Below are positions 9,845 to 18,661 of a stretch of DNA of 64,000 bases, in pieces (the stretch's first letter is position 1; each line of letters starts with the position of its first letter). Position numbers and translations under genes: made by a program. Below the pieces are notes generated by a model. It ran no database searches, had not been told where the DNA came from, and saw only the letters and a list, made by a program, of their open reading frames with translations. The stretch comes from Aneurinibacillus terranovensis DSM 18919 (GTDB lineage: Bacteria > Bacillota > Bacilli > Aneurinibacillales > Aneurinibacillaceae). The DNA lies in contig NZ_AUMJ01000009.1 of the NCBI RefSeq assembly GCF_000430625.1, forward strand, positions 136,487-200,486, read 5' to 3'.

Positions 9845-10330
9845 ATGCGTGTTCCATCCGGCCGTTATCTCCGCCGGTATATGCGTTTTTTAATGGTTTT
9901 TATTTTTGGGATGATTACCGGAATGTCTGTATTTCTCCTGCTGTTGGGGGGACAATTGGACGCTTTGCATTTAAAAATAAGGGAATTGGAAAAACACAAT
10001 GTCTTGTATGTTGAACAAATCGCCACCCTGAAAAAGAACGAAAAAAATATGATTCTAAAACAAAAAAGGATGGTAAAGGAAATCAAAGTCCATATCACCA
10101 CTTCGAACCGCTTCGTGGCTGCGGAATTGGAAAAACAAATTTCACGGGATCTTGTTTTTTTAAAAGGGAAACCGCTTGAGTATGTGGAAGGATTTCACGA
10201 AGCCCTGTCTCTTATGTTAGCAGAGCGTAAATATCACGCCGAACAAGTTGTGTATACGGCATCTCTGAAAACGCTTATTATCTCCCCTACCCTTCAGGTG
10301 TATATTACTGTCAAACCGGATAAAATATAA
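9845..10330 (+). CDS. ytrI: Sporulation membrane protein YtrI
   Basis: A 161-residue bitopic protein. A basic N-terminus (RVPSGRYLRRYMR) is followed by one membrane span at about 14-36, then a predicted coiled coil (about 40-75, LKIRELEKHNVLYVEQIATL) and a mixed alpha/beta outer domain. In B. subtilis it is made with YtrH under sigma-E and both are needed for normal spore resistance. Its ATG directly follows the ytrH stop, so the pair is coupled. Confidence 0.88.
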   Translation: MRVPSGRYLRRYMRFLMVFIFGMITGMSVFLLLLGGQLDALHLKIRELEKHNVLYVEQIATLKKNEKNMILKQKRMVKEIKVHITTSNRFVAAELEKQISRDLVFLKGKPLEYVEGFHEALSLMLAERKYHAEQVVYTASLKTLIISPTLQVYITVKPDKI

Positions 10331-10433
10331 AACGTGTCAATAAACGTAACATAATCGACATGCATACACTCGCCAGATTTATTAAAATTGTGTAAACTAT
10401 ATGTATACCGATAATGCAAGGAGGCGATTTTAC

Positions 10434-10625
10434 ATGATTATTAACAGAAGAGAAATTGCCCGCAACAAAGTTGAAAAATTGAAAACAGGTTTTTCCGCCT
10501 TTTCTGAGTCCCTGGAAGTTACCGACCTTATGAAAAAGTATATAAAAGAGCAAAACTTGCACGTTTATGTGGACGAGACGCCCCTCGGTTCCTGGTTTAT
10601 CCCGGAAAAACAAGAACGCAACTAA
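10434..10625 (+). CDS. Small hypothetical protein, 63 residues
   Basis: Starts at ATG 10434 with a strong AAGGAGG eight to nine bases upstream. A basic helix (INRREIARNKVEKLKTGF) leads into an acidic/aromatic C-terminus ending in ETPLGSWFIPEKQE. No family is recognised. It is 100 bases downstream of ytrI and is closed by a strong terminator, so it is a real transcribed gene. The segment before it (10391-10410) is AT-rich and may hold its own promoter. Confidence 0.72.
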   Translation: MIINRREIARNKVEKLKTGFSAFSESLEVTDLMKKYIKEQNLHVYVDETPLGSWFIPEKQERN

Positions 10626-10631
10626 TGTAAA

Positions 10632-10662
10632 AGGCACCTCGAAAGGTGTCTTTTTTTTTTCT
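10632..10662 (+). terminator. Intrinsic terminator
   Basis: GGCACCT-CGAA-AGGTGTC hairpin with a GNRA-type CGAA loop, followed by ten T residues. It ends the ytrHI / small-gene transcript. Confidence 0.9.
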
Positions 10663-10741
10663 TTAACGAATGAATAGGAAGGAAGGGGTCATACGGTGAC
10701 TTATTTACTGTCAACGTTAACAATTGCGGCCGGGCAGGTCC

Positions 10742-10823
10742 CCCTTTTTTTCAACACACGGACAGTCTTCGCTTCCATGCAAGGGAAGACCTTTGCAAAA
10801 AATAAGAACGGTTCATTCCATTG
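10742..10823 (+). repeat. Nested-palindrome repeat family R, partial copy R1
   Basis: Contains ACACGGACAGTC, CTTCCATGCAAGGGAAG (a small hairpin) and GCAAAAAATAAGAACGG. The same modules occur in R4 (28.6 kb) and, inverted, in R5 (59.9 kb). Only one half of the element is present here. An open frame of 47 codons beginning at GTG 10696 runs through it and is probably fortuitous. Confidence 0.6.
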
Positions 10824-10852
10824 CCCCACCAACACTTAGGTTTTACGTATGA

Positions 10853-12163
10853 TTATCTTTCAATGATTTGAGCAGTCATCATGGCTTTGCCTACTAGATT
10901 CCCCTGGTGATACACTTCGACCTCAACCTTTCCGAATTTACGGCTAACTTCCATTACCTTTGGCCGGATTTCAATGACACTTTCAATCTGCACGGGCTTT
11001 AAAAAGTATACGGTAATGTTTTCCGGAACCATATCTCCTTTCTTGTGCTGCCGGAGCGCCCGGCTTCCGGATTCTGACACAAGCGTAGTGAGCACCCCGG
11101 ATGAGATGTTCCCGAGGTGATTTGTCATCTGAGGTGTAACTTCACCCCTGAAATAAATACCGTTCTCACCTTTTTCTTCCTGGAATCGGTTCATAATCAA
11201 ATTCGCAAACGTTTCACCCATCTGCGGCTGCTTCTGCACATACTGAAGCGCTTTAAGTACGTCCTGTCTCGTAATGATACCGAGCATTCTCCGGTGGTTG
11301 TCGACTACAGGCAGCAGCTCAATGCCTTCCCAGACCATCATATGGGCAGCCGATGCCACCGACACGCGTGCCATAACCGTAATCGGATTTTTTGTCATAA
11401 TTTTTTCAATCGGGGTCGTATAATCGTGTCCCATGACATCTTTTGTCGTCACCACGCCAAGCACTTTCATCGTTTCATCCACGACAGGAAAACGGCTGTG
11501 TCCAACTGATTCCGTCAATTGATGCCATTCACGTACCGTATTATTAATCGTTAAGTAGAAAGACTCGCCGCTTGGAATTAAAATATCTTCCACCATCATA
11601 ATCTCTTTTTTTATCAAGCGGTCATAAATCGCACGGTTGATCAAAGTTGCTACCGTGAACGTATCGTAACTGCTTGATATAATCGGCATCTGCAATTCAT
11701 CGGCAAGTTTTTTGATTTCTTCGCTTGTATCGAATCCACCGGTTATAAGAACAGCCGCACCATGCTGTAAAGAAAGCTTGTGCGCCTGGTAGCGGTTCCC
11801 TACTATAAGCAGACTGCCCGCATCCACATACCGCATCATCGCTTCTAATTTCATTGCGCCGATTACAAATTTATTTAATGTCTTGTGCAGACCTTCCCTG
11901 CCGCCAAGCACGTGACCATCTACAATATTTACAACCTCTGCAAACGTAAGCCGTTCGATGTTTTGTTTTTGCTTTTTTTCAATCCGAACCGTTCCAACGC
12001 GTTCAATGGTAGACACCATTCCCTGGGTTTCCGCTTCCTTAATGGCACGGTAAGCTGTTCCTTCGCTTACTTCCAGGTCTTTTGCGATCTGTCTGACAGA
12101 AATTTTACTTCCTACTTCAAGTTCCTCAATATGCCGTAAAATTTGCTCATGTTTAGTTGCCAT
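10853..12163 (-). CDS. ytoI: YtoI: HTH, DRTGG, CBS and hotdog domain protein
   Basis: A 436-residue multidomain cytoplasmic protein. Domains in order: helix-turn-helix (about 1-60, VRQIAKDLEVSEGTAYRAIK); DRTGG domain (about 70-185); two CBS repeats (about 190-310, FPVVDETMKVLGVVTTKDV and LPVVDNHRRMLGIITRQDV); and a C-terminal hotdog-fold thioesterase-like domain (about 325-436). CBS pairs usually bind adenosine nucleotides. The combination implies a nucleotide-responsive regulator, but no target is known. The start follows AAAAGGTGAGAAG. Confidence 0.92.
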   Translation of the reverse strand: MATKHEQILRHIEELEVGSKISVRQIAKDLEVSEGTAYRAIKEAETQGMVSTIERVGTVRIEKKQKQNIERLTFAEVVNIVDGHVLGGREGLHKTLNKFVIGAMKLEAMMRYVDAGSLLIVGNRYQAHKLSLQHGAAVLITGGFDTSEEIKKLADELQMPIISSSYDTFTVATLINRAIYDRLIKKEIMMVEDILIPSGESFYLTINNTVREWHQLTESVGHSRFPVVDETMKVLGVVTTKDVMGHDYTTPIEKIMTKNPITVMARVSVASAAHMMVWEGIELLPVVDNHRRMLGIITRQDVLKALQYVQKQPQMGETFANLIMNRFQEEKGENGIYFRGEVTPQMTNHLGNISSGVLTTLVSESGSRALRQHKKGDMVPENITVYFLKPVQIESVIEIRPKVMEVSRKFGKVEVEVYHQGNLVGKAMMTAQIIER

Positions 12164-12246
12164 CTTCTCACCTTTTACTTTCCCTATACTGTATCACTCT
12201 GTATTAGTGTATATTATAACTAATACATATAACACAAGCAAATAAA

Positions 12247-12272
12247 AAACTTGGCTAAATTCAGCCAAGTTT
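12247..12272 (-). terminator. Intrinsic terminator
   Basis: On the minus strand AAACTTGGCT-GAATTT-AGCCAAGTTT followed by TTT. It closes the trmB/YtpI-like transcript just before the divergent-looking space upstream of ytoI. Confidence 0.85.
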
Positions 12273-12274
12273 CT

Positions 12275-12550
12275 TTAAAAGCGGGTTCTCGAACCCTGCA
12301 CCGCCTTAACTGTTGCCTTCTCTTGTGTTTCCTGTGACATCGATTTGCCGAGCATAATCGTATCGGTCCCGGCCTTGTTAAGCAGTTGATAAATAATGGC
12401 CGCGATCCCAAGCAGGGCAAAGCCCAGCCAGACGGCGCTAAAAGCAATAGCGAGGGGATTTTGAGCAAGAAGTGGCAAGCGCGGCAATCCGTAAAGAACT
12501 AGCAAAAGCGTTAAGATTAAATAGCTGCTGTACCGGAAGGTTGTATTCAT
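12275..12550 (-). CDS. YtpI-like small membrane protein
   Basis: 91 residues from ATG 12550, chosen because AGGTG lies at the right distance; the ATG at 12556 abuts it. There are two membrane segments, about 8-27 (SSYLILTLLLVLYGLPRLPL) and about 33-55 (LAIAFSAVWLGFALLGIAA), then a polar tail. The placement next to ytoI matches ytpI of B. subtilis, which is the main reason for the name; sequence similarity alone is weak. Function unknown. Confidence 0.6.
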   Translation of the reverse strand: MNTTFRYSSYLILTLLLVLYGLPRLPLLAQNPLAIAFSAVWLGFALLGIAAIIYQLLNKAGTDTIMLGKSMSQETQEKATVKAVQGSRTRF

Positions 12551-12607
12551 TTCCATCACCTCATCCACAGTATATGCAGGTGTGGACAAGGAAAGTATCA
12601 AAACCGA

Positions 12608-13276
12608 CTATTTTTTAAAAGCCTCGCCCCACTGAGCGGGATGACGTGCTACACAGCGGTAAATTTTCATTCCCTTCTCAACGAATTTCGCTTCGTATTC
12701 TGTCATGACATTCCCTTCCGCATACTCGCTCTCATGCAGGTTAAACGTAATCTGGTCGAGCAAAAAGCGTTCTTTCGCAAACTGATTCAGACTGTATTCA
12801 AACAGAGATTCATTATCTGTTTTTAACTGAACCTCGCCTGCGGGGTTGAGGATCTGCTCGTATTTAACGAGAAATCCACTATCCGTTAACCGCCTTTTGG
12901 CATGCCTCTTTTTTGGCCACGGGTCGCTAAAATTCAAATAAAATCGCGCTACTTCGCCCGTATCAAAAAAATTTTCAAGGTTATTAATATTAATCCACAG
13001 GAACGCCATATTTGTAAGGCCTTGCTGCTTCGCTTTTTTCACGGCTGAAATCAACACTTCCTCACGAAGCTCAACACCTATGTAATTAATATCCGGATTT
13101 TGTTTTGCCAGGGTAGTAATAAACCGCCCTTTCCCGGTTCCCAATTCTACATAAAGAGGGTGATCATTACCAAAAAAAGCGGACCATTTTCCTTTATGCG
13201 TTTCCCCGTTTAAAGGAACGAGTGAAGGAAACTCCGCCATCGTTTCCCGGACACCTGGTTTTTTTCGCAAACGCAT
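12608..13276 (-). CDS. trmB: tRNA (guanine-N7)-methyltransferase
   Basis: Methylates N7 of guanosine 46 in the tRNA variable loop, using SAM. At 222 residues it is normal. The SAM-binding motif VELGTGKGRFI is near residue 43, and the family signature FSDPWPKKRHAKRRL, which carries catalytic and tRNA-binding residues, is intact. The ribosome site AAGGAGAT precedes the ATG. Confidence 0.96.
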   Translation of the reverse strand: MRLRKKPGVRETMAEFPSLVPLNGETHKGKWSAFFGNDHPLYVELGTGKGRFITTLAKQNPDINYIGVELREEVLISAVKKAKQQGLTNMAFLWININNLENFFDTGEVARFYLNFSDPWPKKRHAKRRLTDSGFLVKYEQILNPAGEVQLKTDNESLFEYSLNQFAKERFLLDQITFNLHESEYAEGNVMTEYEAKFVEKGMKIYRCVARHPAQWGEAFKK

Positions 13277-13362
13277 TGATTTTGTATCTCCTTACTGCAC
13301 AAAATTTTTACACTGTTATCTATCTTACGTGGTAGGCGTGGGAATGTCCAGACTGACGGCGG

Positions 13363-13413
13363 AGAGAGATGCATCGAATCCGTTGTATTTTTGCGAGGTT
13401 TTCCCTTGGAAAT
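13363..13413 (-). repeat. Repeat family R, single arm R2
   Basis: The minus strand reads AAGGGAAAACCTCGCAAAAA then ACGGATTCGATGCATCTC, matching the right arm of R4 almost base for base. No partner arm is visible, so this looks like a solo or decayed half-element. It shares the 540-bp gene-free gap (13277-13819) with R3. Confidence 0.55.
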
Positions 13414-13527
13414 TACATTTTTAACTTCAGCATTTGATCTTGTAAACTGCTGGGCCACCATCATAATGAGTCCGGCCTTCCGATATTTTTTGTTCCCCCT
13501 CTTCACTCAGCTTCTCCTGAATCTATT

Positions 13528-13672
13528 GGGTTGACCGGAACGTAAATACTAAGTCGGTTGCAATGGAAATGGACCGATTTTTATTTTTACTTTTTTCCCG
13601 CTGCTTAGTGTTTTAAAAAAAAGGGAGACGTCTTTCTGCACGATTGTCTCCATCATTGAGCTACCTGGAAAG
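13528..13672 (+). repeat. Repeat family R, copy R3
   Basis: It begins GGTTGACCGGAACGTAAATA, matching the left end of R5, and continues with TTTTTATTTTTACTTTTTTC, AAAAAAAAGGGAGACGTCTT and GATTGTCTCC. These last parts match the reverse complement of the R5 right half. It appears truncated on its right side. The rest of the 13277-13819 gap shows only hairpins (about 13700-13790), with no gene. Confidence 0.6.
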
Positions 13673-13819
13673 CCTAACAGTCTAAGAGGCCGGAACAAAA
13701 AAAAGAGAGCCGCCACCGGCAGCTCCATCCAAGATATATATTTTAAAGGGGGTTTTTCATCGTAGTTATAAGATACCCCTTTTATGTTACAGGTGCATTA
13801 CAAAACTATTATAAATATA

Positions 13820-14509
13820 TTATATTTGGAATTTTTCACCTGGCTCCATTATTTTTCCCCGGAGCTGCTGGGCTTCCAAATTTTTAATAAAGGCGTGGGC
13901 ATCCTGTTTAATGGGCTGGAATGTATTATAGTGAATAGGAACGGTCACACTTGCATTAATCCACTCCGCCGCCAAAAGAGCATCCTCGGGTCCCATTGTA
14001 AAATTGTCCCCAATAGGAAGGAATGCGACATTAATTTTATGGCGGTCCCCGATCAATTTTAAATCGCCGAACAAACCGGTGTCACCGGTATGATAAACTG
14101 TTTTGCCACCCATCGTAACAAGAAAGCCGGCCGGCATCCCCATGTAAATAATTTCTTTCTTTTCTTCATCCACGAATCCTGAACTATGGAACGCCTGAGT
14201 CATTTTCACGCGGCCAAAGTCAAAATCATAGGCTCCTCCCAGGTTCATGCCGTGTGCCTCAATTCCTTGCCATGCCATGTATGTCGCCAGTTCATGAATA
14301 GCAATTATGGTAGCGTTATTGCGCTTTGCAATGGTTACGGCATCTGCGATATGGTCGGAATGGGCATGTGTTAACAGAACATACTGTGCTTCAATTTCTT
14401 CCGGTTTAGCGGTGGCAAGTGAATTTCCTGTAAAGAACGGATCGATAATAATAGATTTCCCCTTGTGCGAAAGCTGAACACAAGAATGACCGTGGTATAA
14501 AATTTCCAT
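13820..14509 (-). CDS. ytkL: Metal-dependent hydrolase YtkL (UPF0173)
   Basis: A 229-residue metallo-beta-lactamase-fold protein. The metal-binding motif HAHSDH is at 48-53, with further conserved parts YHTGDTGLFGD and IGDNFTMGPEDA. It is full length for the UPF0173 family and lacks a signal peptide, so it is cytoplasmic. The substrate is not known for the family. It is preceded by AGGAGGGTGT about nine bases before the ATG. Confidence 0.92.
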   Translation of the reverse strand: MEILYHGHSCVQLSHKGKSIIIDPFFTGNSLATAKPEEIEAQYVLLTHAHSDHIADAVTIAKRNNATIIAIHELATYMAWQGIEAHGMNLGGAYDFDFGRVKMTQAFHSSGFVDEEKKEIIYMGMPAGFLVTMGGKTVYHTGDTGLFGDLKLIGDRHKINVAFLPIGDNFTMGPEDALLAAEWINASVTVPIHYNTFQPIKQDAHAFIKNLEAQQLRGKIMEPGEKFQI

Positions 14510-14598
14510 TCTTACACCCTCCTTTTGGTTAACAGTTCATTTGCTTACTCACTTCTATTTTACCAATCCCTTGCGTGATGAACAATTCTCCTGCAACT

Positions 14599-14627
14599 CA
14601 CCAACCCAGCCCGAGCTTCATACGATG
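14599..14627 (+). promoter_or_regulatory. Possible sigma-K promoter for the YheC/YheD array
   Basis: ACC, a 16-base spacer, then CATACGATG, against a sigma-K consensus of about AC-N16/17-CATANNNTA. It is 34 bases before the first ATP-grasp gene. Late mother-cell expression would fit spore-coat proteins. The match is short and the call tentative. Confidence 0.35.
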
Positions 14628-14660
14628 AAGTAATGAAAACCTCCAGGAAGGGGAACCGAA

Positions 14661-15809
14661 ATGGCAGATAGTGCGCGACCGGTCCTCGGTGTCCTTGTCT
14701 CCGGGCTGTCCCTGAAAGGCGAAGGGCCATTTGGCATCATTACTTCTTTCTGCAGAGAAGTAGTGCAGGCGGCCAATGCAAGGGAGGGAACGGCATTTAT
14801 ATTCACACTCGACCAAATACCTGCCGATGATGATACGGTCACAGGATGGACGTATGAAAATGACGAGTGGAAGACGTATACGTACGCTCTGCCTGTATGT
14901 GTGTATAACCGAATCGGTTCGCGAAAAACAGAGCAGAAAAAATCCACACACAAAAAAATTGAATGGTTGAAAGACAAGGGCATCTATTTTTTTAATGAGA
15001 AGTTTTTAGATAAATGGCAAATCCATCGGACTCTCCAATACACCGAGATTTCTTCCATGTGTCCTGAAACCAAGCTTTATAAAGAAACATCTTATTTAAA
15101 ACAATTTTTAGAAAAACACTTATTTATTTACCTAAAACCAATTCATGGAAGCCTGGGCAGAGGAATTATCAGGCTCCTTCGCACCGGCCAAACCTATACA
15201 TGCCAGTACACAACCGGCAAGGGAGCTATTACGTATCACTATAGTTCATTTGATAAAATGGCCCGGATGCTGCAGAAAAAAATTGGGATGCGTTCTTATA
15301 TTATGCAGCAAGGGCTTCATTTAATTAAACATCAGGATGCATTGATAGATTTTCGGGCCCTTGTACAAAAAAATCACAACGGCGTATGGAGTATCACTTC
15401 TATTGTCGGACGCAGCGGTCCGCAGAAAAGCATCGTCTCTAACGTGGCACGCGGGGGAAGACTCATGGGCCTCACCGAGAGCCTCGCTCTCAGCGACGCC
15501 ACCAACGTTCCACGCGAAACACTTAAAGAAAATATCAGACAAATCGCTTTACAAGTTGCCCGCACATTTGAACAGTTTGCACCGGGCCATTATGCTGAAC
15601 TGGGCATTGATCTCGGCATCGACTGTTATGGGAAAGTATGGCTCATCGAAATCAATTCGAAACCTTCCAAGGGTGATACCTCACTGGCCAGCATTCATTC
15701 AGGACCGCGTCGTTCTGTTATTCGTCTGGTCGATTATTCATTATATCGCAGCGGTATCAGGCGTTCTCGCTCAAGTAATTCGCGATCAAGTAAAAGGAGG
15801 TCAAGTTGA
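14661..15809 (+). CDS. YheC/YheD-type ATP-grasp protein, first of four
   Basis: A 382-residue member of the YheC/D ATP-grasp family, whose B. subtilis members associate with the spore coat. The P-loop-like segment LKPIHGSLGRGI (K159) and the C-terminal metal/ATP segment DLGIDCYGKVWLIEINSKP are intact, so an active ligase-type fold is expected. The N-terminal 100 residues follow the family pattern ending in VYNRI. Unusually, the last 20 residues form a Ser/Arg-rich tail (RSGIRRSRSSNSRSSKRRSS) that none of the other three copies has. The start follows GGAAGGGG. It ends in an ATGA overlap with the next gene. The substrate is unknown. Confidence 0.88.
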   Translation: MADSARPVLGVLVSGLSLKGEGPFGIITSFCREVVQAANAREGTAFIFTLDQIPADDDTVTGWTYENDEWKTYTYALPVCVYNRIGSRKTEQKKSTHKKIEWLKDKGIYFFNEKFLDKWQIHRTLQYTEISSMCPETKLYKETSYLKQFLEKHLFIYLKPIHGSLGRGIIRLLRTGQTYTCQYTTGKGAITYHYSSFDKMARMLQKKIGMRSYIMQQGLHLIKHQDALIDFRALVQKNHNGVWSITSIVGRSGPQKSIVSNVARGGRLMGLTESLALSDATNVPRETLKENIRQIALQVARTFEQFAPGHYAELGIDLGIDCYGKVWLIEINSKPSKGDTSLASIHSGPRRSVIRLVDYSLYRSGIRRSRSSNSRSSKRRSS

Positions 15810-16897
15810 TGAAAAAAACGGTTGAATACCTTGGCATTCTTGCAACACCGCTTAAAACAAACCCGCCATTTCCTGAAAAACCCTTTTACGCCTACTTATC
15901 TCAAGCAGGAAAAAAAATAGGGATTTCCGTGTATGTTTTTCTCCCCAATCAGGTAGATTATGATACGCAGACAGTCACAGGTTACCAGTATATCAATAAA
16001 CAATGGAAAAAAGGAAAATTTCCATTCCCCAACTTCGTGTATGACCGCTGCTCAAATAGAAAAGTATATGGAAAATACATTAAAAAGATTAAAACCATTC
16101 CCTCCATTACTTTTCTAGGTCACGTGCTGCCGGGAAAATGGGAAAACCACCAAAAAATTATACAGCATGAAGATCTCGTTCCTTATATTCCAAATACAGA
16201 GCTGATTACGTCCATGAGAGTCGTCAATAAATGGCTGGATGAATATGAAGCAGTCATTATTAAGCCCGTACAAAATTCTTTGGGCATAGGTGTAATGAAA
16301 TTATCATCCGGAGAAACGCATTCCGCCGAAGGAAGAGATTTAAAAAACAGGATTTTTCACAGATCGTTTCCCAGCCGGGGGGCTCTCTTGCGGTGGCTTC
16401 GTGAAACATTAAAGGGTAAATTTTTGATTCAACCTTATTTGGAGCTTTCCACCCCGGAAGGGATTCCGTTTGACATCCGTGTGCTCGTACAAAAAGACGC
16501 ATCCGGACGCTGGACAGAGACAGCCCGCGCGGTACGGGCCGGCGTTTCAGGCGGTTTGACTTCAAATTTATGCGGGGGAGGGAAAGCTTATTCCGCGCGT
16601 CCATTTTTAGAGCAGTATTTCACGCAGGAACAATTAGAAATCATTGAAGAGGACATCGATTTGCTGGTTAACGAAATCCCTCCCTTTATCGAAAGCAAAC
16701 ATGGCCGGCTGGTTGAACTCGGGATCGATATCGGCGTCGACAAAAATGGCCAGGTATGGTTGATCGAAATTAACTCAAAGCCGGGGCGGAGGTCCTTTCG
16801 CCTTATCGATAACGGGACCTATTTTAAAAATGCAAGGTTAAATCCCTTAAAATATACTTACTATTTAACAAAGCGGCATTCGGGCAGGGAAGATTGA
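15806..16897 (+). CDS. yheC: YheC-like ATP-grasp spore coat protein, second of four
   Basis: 363 residues, about the length of B. subtilis YheC, and the closest of the four to it in architecture. Key segments are IIKPVQNSLGIGVMKL near 150 and DIGVDKNGQVWLIEINSKPG near 305-325. AAAGGAGG precedes the ATG, which overlaps the previous stop as ATGA; the next gene overlaps in the same way, so the array is translated as one unit. No signal peptide or membrane span is present. Coat association is known for the family; the reaction is not. Confidence 0.88.
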   Translation: MMKKTVEYLGILATPLKTNPPFPEKPFYAYLSQAGKKIGISVYVFLPNQVDYDTQTVTGYQYINKQWKKGKFPFPNFVYDRCSNRKVYGKYIKKIKTIPSITFLGHVLPGKWENHQKIIQHEDLVPYIPNTELITSMRVVNKWLDEYEAVIIKPVQNSLGIGVMKLSSGETHSAEGRDLKNRIFHRSFPSRGALLRWLRETLKGKFLIQPYLELSTPEGIPFDIRVLVQKDASGRWTETARAVRAGVSGGLTSNLCGGGKAYSARPFLEQYFTQEQLEIIEEDIDLLVNEIPPFIESKHGRLVELGIDIGVDKNGQVWLIEINSKPGRRSFRLIDNGTYFKNARLNPLKYTYYLTKRHSGRED

Positions 16898-18219
16898 TGC
16901 CGCAGAGCATAACAAACGGGTGGATTTCGATCCATCCACTCAACCGAACCTGGTATCTTTATCTTCCAAAGTCGGCCGATGCTTCATTTTGCACCGATCA
17001 GCGTGTCACGATACAAATGAACTCGTGGAAGAAAACGCTCTTCATTCGTCGAAAGCGTCCACCGTCCACGTATATCACTACGAAAGTCCGGATTCGCAAA
17101 AAAAACACAGGTATTGATGTGGGTCCTTTTCTCGGAATTCTGACGGTAGCCGGGCGGGGAAGTTTTCGCGGTGTTGAAAGCAATTTTAAAGAAATTATTG
17201 AAACCGGGCAAAAGATAGGGGCTTTCACGTTTGTGATCCCCGTTGAAAACATTGACTGGGACTCATTGAATGCAAAAGGTTACGTATACGACCATCACCG
17301 GGGGAGATGGATTAAAGAGCTGCTGCCTCTTCCCCACGTCATCTATAACCGTATTCCAAACCGCGTGTTAGAGCAGCTGCCGCACGTAACAAAAGCGCTG
17401 CAAAAACTTTCGAATATGAAACAACTCAAGCTTTATAATCCGCATTTTTTTAATAAGCATGAGCTTTTTACGATATTACAAACAAAAAAAGAAATCTCCC
17501 AATATCTCCCGGAAACCATACCGTTAAAATCAGAAGACGTACTCACCAACTTATTATGTCGCCACTCTTTTATTTATTTAAAACCTTATAACGGGATGGC
17601 GGGAAAAGGGATTTATCGTCTCGAGAAAACCGGTGAAGTATTGGTGCTGCAATATCAAAAAAAAGAACAGACCATAAAAAAAGAGTTTCACTCCTGTAAG
17701 GAAGTATGGAACTACCTGCAAAAAAATAACTGTACGGACTATCTTGCCCAGCAGGGAATCAATCTTGCCACCTACGACGGTAAGCTGTTTGATGTCCGGC
17801 TGCTGCTGCAAAAAAACGGGTGGGGCAGATGGGGCACTACGGGCATGGGCATTCGTCTGGCAGGCGAAGGAAAAATCACAACCCATGTACCGCGCGGTGG
17901 TTCTGTGGAATCCCCCTATGATATCTTTCCTTTGGCTTTTCCGGACGGGTGCGTCGATAACATCACAAAAAATATCCGGCAGGCAGCTCTGCAAATCGCG
18001 CACGTTCTCGAAAAAGAATGGCCCGCACTCGGAGAAGTATCGATGGATATCGGCGTTGATAAATCTCAGCGAATCTGGTTTATTGAAGCAAATGCGAAAC
18101 CGGGTAAATTCGACGAACCTCACATTCGGAGACTTTCTCTGAAACGAACTATTCAATATGCCCAGTATCAGGCAAAATTCACGAGAAAACCAGGAGGAAA
18201 CCGTGATGGAAATTCATAG
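16894..18219 (+). CDS. yheD: YheD-like ATP-grasp spore coat protein, third of four
   Basis: 441 residues, close to the longer YheD form. It has an N-terminal extension of about 85 residues (WISIHPLNRTWYLYLPKSAD onward) before the common core, which begins VGPFLGILTVAGRG. Core motifs are LKPYNGMAGKGIYRL and DIGVDKSQRIWFIEANAKPG. Here the second asparagine-containing motif reads EANAKP instead of EINSKP, a small change at the metal site. It overlaps the second gene by ATGA and the acetyltransferase gene by 14 bases. Confidence 0.88.
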   Translation: MMPQSITNGWISIHPLNRTWYLYLPKSADASFCTDQRVTIQMNSWKKTLFIRRKRPPSTYITTKVRIRKKNTGIDVGPFLGILTVAGRGSFRGVESNFKEIIETGQKIGAFTFVIPVENIDWDSLNAKGYVYDHHRGRWIKELLPLPHVIYNRIPNRVLEQLPHVTKALQKLSNMKQLKLYNPHFFNKHELFTILQTKKEISQYLPETIPLKSEDVLTNLLCRHSFIYLKPYNGMAGKGIYRLEKTGEVLVLQYQKKEQTIKKEFHSCKEVWNYLQKNNCTDYLAQQGINLATYDGKLFDVRLLLQKNGWGRWGTTGMGIRLAGEGKITTHVPRGGSVESPYDIFPLAFPDGCVDNITKNIRQAALQIAHVLEKEWPALGEVSMDIGVDKSQRIWFIEANAKPGKFDEPHIRRLSLKRTIQYAQYQAKFTRKPGGNRDGNS

Positions 18220-18661
18220 AATTCAAGCCGACTTGCCCCGCGTCCGGAAATGGTTGGTTCGTTTCGTTTCCGAAAACGGCGATAAGCGAATTACCCGGCG
18301 GGCACTCCACTGGCTTGAAGCCTTATCTATTGAGCAATTGAAACAAAACGGAAATGTAATTCTTGGGGCGGTCGACGATGGGAAGCTGGTAGGATTTCTT
18401 GCCGTCGGTAACTATGGAAGAAGTGAATCTTTTATTACGGTAGCACACAACGCCCGTCATAAAGGAGTGGGAAAGCTTCTTGTACAGGAAGCCATTCATC
18501 AATTGGGTAAGCTGTACGCACGCGTAGCAGCAGATAATATCCCCAGCCTCAAAACGTGTTTTTCATGCGGCATGGTTGGATTTTCCTGTACGTACGGCCC
18601 AACAGGAAAACCTACGTTATGGCTGGCAGCGGGCGATTGGAGGACAGATGATGTCCAGTAA
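18206..18661 (+). CDS. GNAT-family N-acetyltransferase inside the ATP-grasp array
   Basis: 151 residues from ATG 18206 behind AGGAGG. The GNAT acetyl-CoA loop is seen as ARHKGVGKLLVQEAIHQL, preceded by the strand GFLAVGNYGRSESFITVA, with a late NIPSLKTCFSCGM segment like the usual N..A...Y/F..GF end motif. It overlaps both neighbours (14 bases with yheD, 11 with the fourth ATP-grasp gene), so it belongs to the array functionally. A role in acetylating the ligases' product or substrate is inference only. Confidence 0.85.
   Translation: MEIHRIQADLPRVRKWLVRFVSENGDKRITRRALHWLEALSIEQLKQNGNVILGAVDDGKLVGFLAVGNYGRSESFITVAHNARHKGVGKLLVQEAIHQLGKLYARVAADNIPSLKTCFSCGMVGFSCTYGPTGKPTLWLAAGDWRTDDVQ

Noticed and set aside
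10696..10839. A 47-codon frame from GTG with AAGGAAGGGG upstream
   Set aside because: Half of it lies in repeat R1, which is non-coding in its other copies, and the protein has no recognisable features.
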